From: Pelagomonas calceolata
Lineage: Eukaryota; Sar; Pelagophyceae; Pelagomonadales; Pelagomonadaceae
Assembly: GCA_918797485.1 (NCBI GenBank)
Contig: CAKKNE010000006.1
Location: 3,038,001 to 3,102,000 of the forward strand
Direction: 5' to 3'
DNA length: 64,000 nucleotides
Part shown: positions 26,054-35,632 of the stretch, piece by piece
Numbering within the stretch: the stretch's first letter is position 1
Layout: each line of letters begins with the position of its first letter
Position numbers and translations under genes: made by a program
The notes under the pieces: generated by a model
Database searches by the model: none
The model's input: the letters and a program-made list of their open reading frames with translations, nothing else
What the model was told of the DNA's origin: nothing

Positions 26054-26948
26054 GGCGTAGGCGTAGGCGTGGACTCGGCCCCGGCGTCAGCGCGGTCTGG
26101 CATCGGTCAAAGTGTCGGTCCAGGCCTAGGGATTCCGTGTAGGCGTAGGCGCAGGCGAGGGCGACATGGGCAAAGGCGAGGGCGTCGATTTCAGGCGCAG
26201 GTCCCGGCCAGACCAAGGGTTCGTGCAGAAATCACAATGTGTCAGGTGGGGCAGTTTTCAGCCCTTCTCACGCGACGCGCGCAGCTACACGACTCCATGG
26301 GCAACCTACGGGTCCACGGCGTCCTCGGCTACGGCAGCAAGCATGCCTTGTGGCTCTGGTCCGCGCCGTCGCCGACGTTCGAGCAAATGATGCATGGGCC
26401 CTCGTCGGCGCCCGAGGCTGTCCGGCGCGTCCGCCACGGTGGCTGGCGACGTAGGGAGGCAGTCGGAGGACTCGCGCCGGCCTCCTCTGGCTCCTGGCTT
26501 GTGCTGTAGCAAAACGGCGGCATTCGAGAGCATGAAGGATGAACCCAATCGACGCCCGAGGATGCGTAGCTCGTCCGCCGCGGTGGAGCGGACGTCTGCC
26601 GGTTGGCGCGGTGATCGATGGGCTCCGACGCCGGCGCCGGCCGCCGCAGATTGCGGCAAATCGCTGTAATCTCGCTTGACAGCTCTCCCAAAAACCCGGC
26701 AAAGATATGAAAACGCTCCGCTCAGATTCCCGCGCTGCGGCTGCAGTATAAGCGCAGCCAAGGCAGCTGTTTGAAGACAAACCAAGGTGTGAAACCCGCG
26801 TCGAAATCTAGAGTCTTACCGCCGCTAGCTTTACGCCCGGTAGAAAGTTCGGGTCTGATCAAACGCCCTTGCGGCCAACACACGCGCTGCGACTCGTAAA
26901 GTGGCCTCGGATCTGGTGCTGACTGCCTATTAGTAGGGCGCAAGCCTT
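26054..26948. other. Gene-poor region ending in a promoter
   Basis: Contains short GGCGTAGGCGTAGGCG-type simple repeats (about 26053-26165) and overlapping open frames on both strands with no family similarity. A palindrome copy sits at 26807-26829, about 120 bp before the first ATG of the long frame that follows. Confidence 0.45.
26807..26829 (+). promoter_or_regulatory. Recurrent promoter palindrome, copy 8
   Basis: TCTAGAGTCTTACCG then CCGCTAGC. Upstream of the large repeat-protein gene. Confidence 0.55.
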
Positions 26949-27290
26949 ATGGCGTGCCGGCGCGTGGCCTCGCGGCCCCGCGCTGCGCCCAAATGTCCAT
27001 CACCACCATCACTCTGGCCGAGCGTTTTGTGCGCGCTGGCTCTTGCGGCAACCGCTTCGCAGCGATGCCGCAGTCCCGCCACGCACGCTTCGCCGGTGCG
27101 CGCCTCGCAGCTCCTCGGCCGGCCGTCGCCGGAGAATACGAGCGCCGCCGCGAGCGCCGACACTTTTTTTTGTTTCAAGGCATCATCATCAACGACATCG
27201 CGCCGACCTCGTGCTCGCCGACGCCGAGGCTCTTCGTGCTCACGCCGTTCTTCTACTGCTGGAGACGCGCGCGCCGACGCCTGCGGCGCC

Positions 27291-30200
27291 ATGACGCTCA
27301 AGGATATCAAAAAGCAGCTCCTCACTTTGTGCACGGTCCAGGCCGTCAATCTTCACGGAGGTCGCTTCGCGAAGTGCGTGGAGAAGTGTGTCAAGAAATT
27401 GTTTAGCCTCAATAAACGCTTAGACGTCGTCAAGTTCGACAGGAGCATTTGGAGCTACTACTTCCACGGAAGAACGGACTGGGAGCTCCGTGGTGTCGCC
27501 CGAGCATTGCGTTCGCTCGGCGTCTACACCGTGACGCTCATAGACGGCTTTGGTCAAACCATAGTGAAAGTGCGCCACACGGGCAAGTTCGTGAGGTTCC
27601 GCGTGAACCCGCTCTGTATCTGCTGCGCGTGGCTCGGCCGCAACCACGCCGCGGTCCTCGCCCTGGGACTCTACGTGCCGGACGATTTGTACGATTTGGC
27701 GGCGCGCGTCCGCGAGGACGCCGCTTTAGTCGCTTCGCAGTCCAAGCCGCAGGAGGCCGACTACGAGGCGTACAAGAACGCCGGTTTCTGCGTTGTAAGG
27801 GAGGGCGACGTCGGAGCTCTCCTCGACGCCGTGCAGCAGAAACTAGGTTCGGGCACCGTTCTGGCTGGCGTAGGCGACGCCGACGCCGCTGGTAGCCTGA
27901 TGGAGTTGTTACTACCCGACCTGGACGTGGCGGACCTCACGAACGACGGCGACGCCGGGCTCGTCAACTCGTACATCACGCACGAGCGAAATCTGGGGCG
28001 GTTCGCCGTGTACGACACGCGCTTCGAGGACGACCAGCGGAGGAAGATGCTCTGGACGGCGCTCAACTTGTGCGGCGAGGGCGACTGCATGGTCCGCGAC
28101 GTCCTCAGCAGGACGACTCAACGCGACTCGGTTCGCTTCACGGCGATCTCGGGCCGCATCGACTCGGGCCGCATCACGACCCTCGACCAGCTGTTCGCCG
28201 AGGTCGGCGCGAGCCGCGACCAGCGCCTGCACGTCATCTACGCGCTGACGACCTACGTCAACGGCGTGTGGTGCGTCGACGGCACCCCCAAGCCGTTGCG
28301 GATCCTCGCCACGGCCGAGCAGTACGCGCGGTCGTCGCTGACGCGGAACCGCGTGGCGGTGCGGCGCGCCGTCCTCGCTAGCAGCGCCGATTCCAAGCTC
28401 GTCGAGGCGGTGTTCGAAGCCGCCTTCAGCACGGCGCGCGGCTACTACGGCGTCAAGGACGTCGCCGCGGCGCTCATGGAAATCTCGCAAGGTGCGACGA
28501 AGGTGCATGTGCTCGATCGCCGCGAGGCGGTGCTCAAGGACGTCGATGAGGCGTTCGATGATGCGACGGCCGTTTTAGCTACGAGCGCTTTGGCGGAGAA
28601 CTTCGGCGAGGCGGAGCTCCAGGGGTTGCTGGCCGAGGTCTACAAAGACAAGGCCTGGCTGGCGCTGACAAATGATAGTGTGTTCTTCCCGCCGTCCCGC
28701 GAGGAGGTCGACTGCCGGGGGGCGGAGGTAGCCTTCGCCGCCCTGAAGAAAAAAGCTGATGACGTGAAATCGCGCCTGGAGCTCTTCTACCGCCTGATAT
28801 CACGTGCAGAGCAGGCTGTGTCGCACGCCGGCGAGGCTTCGCGGCGGGCCATCGACGCTCTAGACAGATTGGCTGCCGGCTCCTCCGTCCTGGACGCCGC
28901 CATCGCGGCTGCTACGAGCCACATCGACTCCATTGATGCGGCGGTGGTGGGTCGCGCGGCGTCGGCCTTTAATTTAGCTGTGGAAGCGTGGAAGCAGAAC
29001 AACGTCGAGGGCGTCACGGCGCAGATCGATGCCTTGAAAGCGGCGGTGGATCCCGCGCTTGTCATGGGATTGCAGGGGTGCGCCGTCCGGTTGCACTCTG
29101 CGGTGGTAGATGCGACGTGGGCGTCGCAGCAACGTGTGCCGGAGGTTACGCGCTCCACCCTCGAAGCGCTCTCTGCGCATGGTTCATTATCGGCTTCGTT
29201 AAGGGACCACCTCAAGACATTCTTCGACCAGTGCGCCGCCGAGACGGACCTGGACCGCTTCCTGGGCGTGTTGAATGAAGAGCTCGCCGGCGGTCTGCGG
29301 TGGGGTACGCTACACGCCATCGAGCGAGCGGCCGGCGTGGCGTCCACAGCATTAGGTCGCGCGTCCAGTGTACGGCGCATCGTCGACGGCGTGATCGACC
29401 GGGTTAGGTATTTCGAGAAGTCGTGTTTTGGCGGTCCCACTGCTTATGTTGCACTGCAGACCCTCCTAGGCTCTGGCGACGCCGCCACGGAAGGGTCGCT
29501 GGAGCAACTCATCGTCGAGGACCTAGACACGCTCTCACATGCTTTGGTGCCCATTGTACAGCAGGCCTTGCTCGCCGACGAGCCGTCGGTAGACGAAGTG
29601 CTAGAGACTTTTGATAGAACGGTTGCGGATGTTTGGAGAAAGCTAGGCGCCGCTGACACGCCGTCTGCACGCCGGCGTGCTCTAGTGAGCAGAGTGGCAG
29701 ACATCGCGAGGCGGCCCTATGTAGCCGGAGAAACCGTGCGGCGCCACACCGACGCGTTACGCGCGGCTTTGAGTGGCGATGCTACCGCCCAAGCTACCCT
29801 CGCGTCGGTTGATGCACGATGCGGTACTGCTACTGATGCGGCGTCTGTCGAGCTCCGGGGGCGCCTCGTCGCCGCGCTGGGCGCGCTGGCCGGCGGCGCT
29901 GACGCCGTCGAGTCGCGGCTCGCCGCCGCGGAGGCGGCGGCAGACCGGGCGTGTCGGGACGTGTGGGCGCTCGTCGCTCGGCTTGCTCGCGTGGCGGACA
30001 TCGCGGCGCTGCCCGGCGCCGCTCGGGAAGCCGCGCTGCGCTACGCCGACGCGTTACGCGCGACTTTGAGTGGCGATGCGGGCGCTGAAGCCCTCCTCGT
30101 GTCGGTTGTTGGACGATGCGGTGCTGCTACTGATGCGGCGTCCGACGAGCTCCGAGGGGCCCTCGTCGCCGCGCTGGACGCGTTGGCTCGCGGCGCGGAT

Positions 30201-31979
30201 GACGTCGAGTCGCGGCTCGCCGCCGCGGAGGCGGCCGCGGCCGCGGCGTGTCGGGACGTGGGGGCGCTCGGCTCTCAGCTCGAGCGCGTGGCGGGCATTG
30301 CGAGGCGGCCCTACGTAGCCCGAGGAGCAGTGCGGCGCGAGGCCGACGCATTACGCGTGGCTTTGAGGGGCGATGCTGGCGCCTTAGCCGTCCTCGCGTC
30401 AGTTGTTGGGCGATGCGATTCTGCTACTGATGCGGCGTCCGACGCGCTCCAAGGGGCCCTCGTCGCCGCGCTGGGCGCGCTGGCCCGCGGCGCGGAGGAC
30501 GTCGAGTTGCGGCTCGCCGCCGCGGAGGCGGCCGCGGCCGCGGCGTGTCGGGACGTGGGGGCGCTCGGCGCTCAGCTCAAGCGCGCGGCGGACATCGCGA
30601 CGCTGCCCTACGTCGCTCAGAAAGCCGTGCGGCGCGACGCTGACGCGTTGCGCGTGGCTTTGAGGGATGATGCTGGCGCCCTAGCTGTCCTCCGGTCGGT
30701 CGTTGCACAATGCGGTACTGCTACTCATGCGGCGTCCGTCGCGCTCCGGGGGCCCCTTGGCGCCGTGCTGGGCGCGCTGGCCGGCGGCGCGGAGAACGTC
30801 GAGTCGCGGCTCGCCGCCGCGGATGAGGCGTGTCGGGGCGCGCTAGCGCCAGTCGACCTGCTCGCTCGCGTGGCGTCGGCCTTAGACCGGGCCCGCGCGG
30901 CTTCCGGAGCGCGCACCGCTTTACCCGCGGAATTTTCCGACCTTAGAAATGACCTCATCGCGGCTTCTGATGCTGCATCGACCACGGTTCCGACGCACGC
31001 CCTGGCTGCTCTGAGAGCGATCGCCGCCAACGACGCGGCCGTGGCCGAGACGGAACTACTCGCAGCGGAGAGAGCGGTGGACTCGAAGCTACGCGCGGCG
31101 GCGGCGTTTTGGACGGCTGAGGCGAAGCGGCGCGCTGCGGCGGGGCCGGAGGTGTCCGCTCTCCTAGAGCCAGCCGCTTTCCTAGAGCAAGTGACGCGGG
31201 AGTACGGCGGCTGCGACATTAAGGTCTGCCAGGTCGTCCGCTCGGCCGTCGAGGGGCTGGCCCAGAAGGACGCCGCCGTCGTGACGGGTCGGGGTTGGGT
31301 CGAACATTTGGACGACGCCGGCTTCCGAGACCTGCCGAGGTCCGTCCTCTGCGTGTTCCGCGAGCTCGAGTCCGTCTGCCACGAGAAGGCGCGCCAGTGG
31401 GTGCCGGCCCTCGTAAGGAAGGCCACGGCGGCGCTCGCCTACCTCGACGCGCGCGAGGGCGGCGCGGACCCGCGCGCGGCCGAGGCCGCCGCCCAGGCCG
31501 TCGCGGAGGAGCTGCCGCGGTCGAACCGCGAGATAGCACGGAACTCGCGCGTCGAGACGCCCGTCGAGGAGAATCTTCGCTTGCTCAAGCGCGCGCTCGC
31601 CGAGGGCCTACGAAAGAAGGAGCCGAAGGCCGATGGCACCGCCAAGGCGCAAGGATGGGGGGAAAACCTGTCAAGGCCCGAGCGTCGCGAAGCGCTCCGG
31701 GCGTTGGGGAAGTCATCGCCTGAGATCCTCAAGGAGCTCGCGTGCCTGCAAATGTGCAAACGGGCGTTCGGAACTGAGTTGAAACCGGGGTTTGGCCCGA
31801 GGCTCCGCGAGGCGGCCTTCTCGGTGCTCGAGGAATTGGACGCCGCGGCCGCAAACGCGCTCGTGCGCCCGCCGGAGCTGATACAGTCCGAGTCCGCGCC
31901 GGCGGTCGCCTCGAAGTCGGTTCGTAAATCGAAGCGGCAGAGGGTCCTGCGCGACCCCAACGTCGACGCGCAGGGCTGA
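27291..31979 (+). CDS. Giant helical-repeat protein with internal near-identical 99-residue repeats
   Basis: The open frame runs 26949-31979. I place the start at 27291 (MTLKDIKKQLLTLC, 1562 residues) because codons before it lose the G/C third-position bias and a pyrimidine tract plus CAAG acceptor-like site lies at 27165-27178; the earlier ATG at 26949 is the alternative. The N-terminal 500 residues are globular (IWSYYFHGRTDWELRGVA, GKFVRFRVNPLCICCAWLG). The rest is Ala-rich helix, with four tandem 99-residue units (R-V-A-D-I-A...ESRLAAAEAA...) at 29691-30866 and weaker units around. The end is basic (SVRKSKRQRVLRD), possibly nuclear. No introns over about 4.7 kb. No family recognised; a structural or scaffold role is a guess. 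Confidence 0.65.
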   Translation: MTLKDIKKQLLTLCTVQAVNLHGGRFAKCVEKCVKKLFSLNKRLDVVKFDRSIWSYYFHGRTDWELRGVARALRSLGVYTVTLIDGFGQTIVKVRHTGKFVRFRVNPLCICCAWLGRNHAAVLALGLYVPDDLYDLAARVREDAALVASQSKPQEADYEAYKNAGFCVVREGDVGALLDAVQQKLGSGTVLAGVGDADAAGSLMELLLPDLDVADLTNDGDAGLVNSYITHERNLGRFAVYDTRFEDDQRRKMLWTALNLCGEGDCMVRDVLSRTTQRDSVRFTAISGRIDSGRITTLDQLFAEVGASRDQRLHVIYALTTYVNGVWCVDGTPKPLRILATAEQYARSSLTRNRVAVRRAVLASSADSKLVEAVFEAAFSTARGYYGVKDVAAALMEISQGATKVHVLDRREAVLKDVDEAFDDATAVLATSALAENFGEAELQGLLAEVYKDKAWLALTNDSVFFPPSREEVDCRGAEVAFAALKKKADDVKSRLELFYRLISRAEQAVSHAGEASRRAIDALDRLAAGSSVLDAAIAAATSHIDSIDAAVVGRAASAFNLAVEAWKQNNVEGVTAQIDALKAAVDPALVMGLQGCAVRLHSAVVDATWASQQRVPEVTRSTLEALSAHGSLSASLRDHLKTFFDQCAAETDLDRFLGVLNEELAGGLRWGTLHAIERAAGVASTALGRASSVRRIVDGVIDRVRYFEKSCFGGPTAYVALQTLLGSGDAATEGSLEQLIVEDLDTLSHALVPIVQQALLADEPSVDEVLETFDRTVADVWRKLGAADTPSARRRALVSRVADIARRPYVAGETVRRHTDALRAALSGDATAQATLASVDARCGTATDAASVELRGRLVAALGALAGGADAVESRLAAAEAAADRACRDVWALVARLARVADIAALPGAAREAALRYADALRATLSGDAGAEALLVSVVGRCGAATDAASDELRGALVAALDALARGADDVESRLAAAEAAAAAACRDVGALGSQLERVAGIARRPYVARGAVRREADALRVALRGDAGALAVLASVVGRCDSATDAASDALQGALVAALGALARGAEDVELRLAAAEAAAAAACRDVGALGAQLKRAADIATLPYVAQKAVRRDADALRVALRDDAGALAVLRSVVAQCGTATHAASVALRGPLGAVLGALAGGAENVESRLAAADEACRGALAPVDLLARVASALDRARAASGARTALPAEFSDLRNDLIAASDAASTTVPTHALAALRAIAANDAAVAETELLAAERAVDSKLRAAAAFWTAEAKRRAAAGPEVSALLEPAAFLEQVTREYGGCDIKVCQVVRSAVEGLAQKDAAVVTGRGWVEHLDDAGFRDLPRSVLCVFRELESVCHEKARQWVPALVRKATAALAYLDAREGGADPRAAEAAAQAVAEELPRSNREIARNSRVETPVEENLRLLKRALAEGLRKKEPKADGTAKAQGWGENLSRPERREALRALGKSSPEILKELACLQMCKRAFGTELKPGFGPRLREAAFSVLEELDAAAANALVRPPELIQSESAPAVASKSVRKSKRQRVLRDPNVDAQG
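29691..30866 (+). repeat. In-frame tandem repeat, period 297 bp, four units
   Basis: Unit starts at 29691, 29988, 30285 and 30582 are exactly 297 bp apart; the fourth unit is 285 bp. Each codes for R-V/A-A-D/G-I-A, a 35-residue helix, C-G/D-x-A-T-D-A-A-S, then AALxALAxGAxxVESRLAAAEAA. DNA similarity between units is high, indicating recent expansion by unequal exchange. Confidence 0.9.
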
Positions 31980-32502
31980 GTGGCAGCTGCTGCACGCCGG
32001 GGTAAGAGTGTCGTGTGAAGTTGAAAATTCAAGATATTGTTGGTTTATTGTTACGGTGCTAGAACTAGTGGGCGGAGTCCCTTGGGGGGGCACGCTAGCT
32101 AGCGGATAGCAGCAGCAGCAGCACCCGTGCCCTCGCGCGGGCGCGGCCGGTGTCGGCGCCGACACCGCGGCCAACGCCTCCCATGACGCCGCAGCCGACG
32201 CCGTGCACACAGGCCGCGGCGCTGCGCGCGAAGCTGGACCGCGTAGCCCAAGCCAACACCGCGGAGGTGCGCGCGCGCGACGCCGAGATCGCGAGCCCGC
32301 ACGCTTACGAGCTTTGGCAGCCAGGCTCGCGCCAGGAGTGGTCCGGAGCGAGTTCACAGGATAGTAACACGCTAGGGCCAGGTATGAAGGACCGGTGTTG
32401 ATCGACGGCGGACGCGCGGCGCCCGAGCCCACGAGTCCTACCACCGGAACGCCGTCGACGCGAGAAGGAGACTAGTATCACGTAGAGTTAAACACAATAG
32501 AC
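31980..32502. other. Gap with a broken coiled-coil frame and a dispersed repeat
   Basis: A short plus-strand frame (32150-32310) with coding-like codons (AALRAKLDRVAQANTAEVRA) runs directly into repeat copy B at 32315 and loses its character there, suggesting a gene fragment truncated at the repeat. No other gene seen. Confidence 0.4.
32315..32397 (+). repeat. Dispersed repeat, copy B
   Basis: Begins TGGCAGCCAGGCTCGCGCC, then GGAGCGAGTTCACAGGATAG and GGTATGAAGGACCGGTG. Same block order as copy A at 25424-25520, slightly shorter. Confidence 0.7.
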
Positions 32503-33174
32503 CTACTTCGCCGTCTTCGCCTTCTTCGGCGGAGAGACGAAGTCGCTGATGCCGAGGAACTTCTTGCAGACCTCTTTATTGGAGCGGTAGCGCTTGCCGT
32601 CCGACGAGTGGAAGTAGTAGTCGATGCCGCCTTCCGTGTTGCCCTCCATGCGCTGCTTGCAGGTGACGGTAATTTCCCGCTCGACCTTGTCGGCGTCGCC
32701 ACCATTGGCCTTGACGAACTCGATCAGCTTGAGCTTTCGTTCCGCACATTTGTCCGCGTTGTCGCCCGTCGACAAGCGAGGCTTCTTCTTCGTTTCGCGG
32801 TGGAGTCTTTGCTCGAACAACCACCGGATGTATTTCCGGGCCTCGTCTCGGTCGGCATCCGTCACGCCGAGCGGATCCGCGTCGTCGGGCACGTAGGGCT
32901 CCACCGGTGTACTATACAGACTCTCGTAGGGCGGTCGCAATTCCACGGCATTCCTCGTCGCCATCAACGCGTCCTTCACAGACTGATCTTCGATGTGGAT
33001 GAAACCCTTGATGATGTCGTTGGCTAAGTCACCCCTCGAACCGCCGAGATCCAGGACCATCTGCAATGACGTGGCGCACTTGTACCTATCGTACCTAGCC
33101 GCGGACGTGCCCCTCTTGGGGTTTTCTTGTTGTAAAGTGCAGCGCGCGCGCATGTGCTCCGGGCTGAACTTCAT
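32503..33174 (-). CDS. MBD-like nuclear protein (possible methyl-DNA or chromatin reader)
   Basis: The 223-residue product starts at a clean ATG (33174). The C-terminal part reads CKQRMEGNTEGGIDYYFHSS then DGKRYRSNKEVCKKFLG, which matches the strand-turn-helix of methyl-CpG-binding (MBD/TAM) domains: R-x-x-G...G-x-D-x-Y-Y-x-S-x-D-G-K-R-x-R-S-x-x-E-V. It ends in a basic KKAKTAK tail. The N-terminal part (YKCATSLQMVLDLGGSRGDL, DIIKGFIHIED) is unassigned. Expected role, by family: binding of modified or bulk DNA in chromatin. Single exon. Faces the convergent long helical-repeat gene. Confidence 0.6.
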   Translation of the reverse strand: MKFSPEHMRARCTLQQENPKRGTSAARYDRYKCATSLQMVLDLGGSRGDLANDIIKGFIHIEDQSVKDALMATRNAVELRPPYESLYSTPVEPYVPDDADPLGVTDADRDEARKYIRWLFEQRLHRETKKKPRLSTGDNADKCAERKLKLIEFVKANGGDADKVEREITVTCKQRMEGNTEGGIDYYFHSSDGKRYRSNKEVCKKFLGISDFVSPPKKAKTAK

Positions 33175-33651
33175 TTGTGCCTTCTTGCTGTTGTTTTTTG
33201 CGTCGCGGCGGCGGCGTCTAGCTGCGGTTTCGCGCGCGCGCGGCTGGAGTCAAATATCAGTCGCTGCGGCGTACGCGTGGAAAATCGCTGCAGTTACGGC
33301 TCTGTGACAGTGAGGAGAGATGCCCTGTGTCCGCGCGTCGCGTGCGGGCTCGTATTTGCAGAGTTTGGCTCGACCAAAATGCCCACAAAACCCGAATTCA
33401 AATCGTGTCGTGTTTCCGGCCAATCCATGCGTATGAAGCTTGCCGATGAGTCGTCCAGAAGCCATCCAGACAAATGGAGGGATGATACGTGCTCGAGATT
33501 CGGGCCGATCACTCGACGCTGCCGCGCTTGAGCAGCTTGGTTACACGTGTAGGAACGCGCTGGGGACGCGAGCAGCGATTCACAAACACCACAGGACTCG
33601 TGTGCGCCACTGTCGCCATCGGTGCGTCGTGAGGCGCCCTAAAACACCGCT
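33175..33651. promoter_or_regulatory. Divergent promoter region without clear palindrome
   Basis: 477 bp between starts at 33174 and 33652. No good copy of the recurrent palindrome and no coding-like frame seen. Confidence 0.4.
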
Positions 33652-35231
33652 ATGATGTCATATTGCAAATTGCTGCTGCTTTGGGCAGCAGCGGCACGCC
33701 CCGTCGCGGCATGTAGGTTCATCGCCTACTGCGGCAACCGCACGGTCGACGCGCGAAAACTACTCTTGGACGGCGAGAACAATTTACTCGCCCTAGCGAC
33801 GAGCCGACCGCTCCTCCCAGCTCTCTCGCTGTCGAGGCACTACGACGAGGCACAAGTACCACTAAGGAACGTGGAGAAGAACCTGGATGGCTACGGCGTG
33901 TCCTGGTACGAAGAAGGCGAGTCCTTTCCTCGCAGAGTCAGAAGTGCCAATCCGATCATCAAGGATAATGTGTCGGATGCGACCTTCCAGAATTTGTTGG
34001 ATGGGCGGGCCGCTGTGTGGAAATCGACCAGTGAGTTAGGTTATTTGCGGAGACCTTCGTGAACCTCCACGCCATCGAACCGGCGCGGTCGCGTCGACAA
34101 TGTCGCGTCGATGGCTGAAAACCACGCTATCGAGCAGACAGCTACGGAGACAACATCGCGTCGATGGCGTAGGGCGCCCGAAATTTGATTTCCACACAGG
34201 CGCGCCGTGCCCATGCTGTTCCGGGCTTCATTAGATGTTTGTGTGGAAGAGCCGCAGCCACCTTCACAAGTAGCTCTTGAATCTAGAGCCGTCTTCGCGC
34301 ACGTAAGGGCCGCATCCCCCAATTCGACGCAGAAGGAGACCAATTCGCACCCGTTCGCATTTCATACGTTAACATGGCTCCACAATGGTCATGTTTGGGG
34401 TTTTGAAAAGTTTCGGGAGCAGCTCATCGCGAAGCTTCCCAGGAAATTGCTGCCGTTGGTCGCCGGCGACACTGATAGTGAACTGGCCGGTGCTGTGTTT
34501 GCGTCGCATCTCGCGGGGTTTCCTTATCGGAAGACGTATGATTTGGTCGCGTTGCGGGCGGCGATGCTCGCGACGGTGGCGAATCTGCGGGAGCGCTCGT
34601 TGCGGGTCCACGAGAGCGAGGGTTCCGATCTGTGTGGAAATCAACCAGTGCGTCGGGCGCACCGGCATCACCACGTCATCGAGCAGGCGTCGCGTCGATG
34701 GCGTGGAGGTCGACGCGAACGATTCAGCACGAACGATTCCACACAGGTTCCGATGTCTGCCCCGACATGCCGCCCTCATCTCTAAACTTCGCTGTTTCAG
34801 ATGGTACATCCCTGGTCGTTATAAGGTTCCGGTCCTCGATGAGCGAGGACCCGCCCACGCTCTACTACCGGATTGTACCAGAGGGCGTGATCGTCGCCTC
34901 GGAGCCGTCGTCTTCAGACGCCGAAACGCTCAGGGAGTGGACGCTGCTCGGCAAAAATAGGATGCTCTCTTATAGTCCCTCGACGGGCGTCCACGTCGAG
35001 TGCGTCTGCCCGCACAGCTGCGACGACGACGTGTCGGCGGCGGCGCACTTTTCCGGGCGGTCCGAGGCTGACGCCGTTGTTGGCAAGGGCCTGGTTTGGT
35101 ACGCCGCCGCCACGGTCCTGGCGTTCCTGCTGGGCCGGCGGTGGCCTGCTCGGTCTTTATCTGAGGAACTGGCGCTTTCTGTCGTCACCGTGTTGTTAGC
35201 CTGGTGGTGCCTGACCACTCCTCCATGGTGA
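33652..35231 (+). CDS. Secretory class II glutamine amidotransferase (DUG3/EgtC/YafJ-like), C-terminal membrane anchor
   Basis: Exons 33652-34004, 34200-34621 and 34747-35231 give 419 residues. The family normally starts Met-Cys-Arg, with Cys2 as N-terminal nucleophile; here a signal peptide (MMSYCKLLLLWAAAARPVAA) comes first and CRFIAYCG follows at Cys21, exactly where signal peptidase would cut. Further family motifs: NLDGYGVSWY, VFAHVRAASP, TWLHNGHVWGFEKFR, GDTDSELAGAVF, LNFAVSDGTSLVVIRF, IVASEPSSSD. Both introns are introners; the joins DGRAVPMLF and EGSDVCPDMPP restore the family sequence. A C-terminal hydrophobic hairpin (LVWYAAATVLAFLLG and LSVVTVLLAWWCL) anchors it. DUG3 relatives hydrolyse gamma-glutamyl bonds, e.g. 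in glutathione; a lumenal gamma-glutamyl hydrolase is inferred. Confidence 0.85.
34013..34199 (+). mobile_element. Introner Element, 187 bp, GC-AG type
   Basis: Ends CTGTGTGGAAATCGACCAGT and AAATTTGATTTCCACACAG, with internal ATCGCGTCGATGGCG hairpin arms. Flanks gcgggccg (34005-34012) and gcgcgccg (34200-34207), 7 of 8 identical. Intron 34005-34199 would use a GC donor; the alternative GT inside the left repeat adds four codons in frame. Confidence 0.85.
34630..34746 (+). mobile_element. Introner Element, 117 bp, perfect target duplication
   Basis: Starts CTGTGTGGAAATCAACCAGT and ends ACGATTCCACACAG. The 8-bp duplication gttccgat is identical at 34622-34629 and 34747-34754. Intron 34622-34746, GT-AG. 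Confidence 0.9.
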
Positions 35232-35632
35232 GGCCGTTCCCAGTGTAATTATGTGTGAAATTGAACCCCGGATCGCCGTGGGGGCGCGTCGACAGCGTTT
35301 AGCTAGCGGTCTAAGACACTAGCAAGTACCTCAGGCCACGCTGGCGGCCTTGTAGCGGTGCGTAGAGTCCACCAGAGTTGGCTCCAGTGCGCAAGGATCG
35401 TCTACGTGTGGCTGGTCGACGGGTAGGCTAACCTCCGTAGCTCGGGAGACAGCGTACGTGACACTGCACACTGTATGACCAACGCAGCACTCGTGCCGCT
35501 AGATCTCGAGGACGGAGTCGTAGGCTACGACGCAGTCCTAGCAGAGATCAAGTGATACGCGACGTCTGAAGGCACCTACGCGCTCCCATACGTGTCGGGC
35601 ATCTTTTGTATTTTACCAGCAGCGGCGATACT
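35232..35632. promoter_or_regulatory. Promoter region of the selenoprotein gene
   Basis: 401 bp with one palindrome copy (35302-35323). A short frame ending AGATCAAGTGA at about 35553 has protein-like codons (LEDGVVGYDAVLAEIK) but no family match. Confidence 0.45.
35302..35323 (-). promoter_or_regulatory. Recurrent promoter palindrome, copy 9
   Basis: GCTAGCGGTCTAAGACACTAGC, 310 bp before the ATG at 35633, the largest distance among the good copies. Confidence 0.55.

Noticed and set aside
25022-26948. Retroelement or virus-derived insertion in the gene-poor region
   Set aside because: No reverse transcriptase, integrase, capsid or long terminal repeat signal seen.
29691-30866. Regular 297-bp repeats as a satellite or CRISPR-like array
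   Set aside because: Units are in one reading frame without spacers; they are protein repeats.
30725-31426. 233-codon minus-strand open frame
   Set aside because: Antisense shadow of the giant repeat protein; composition only Ser/Ala/Arg.
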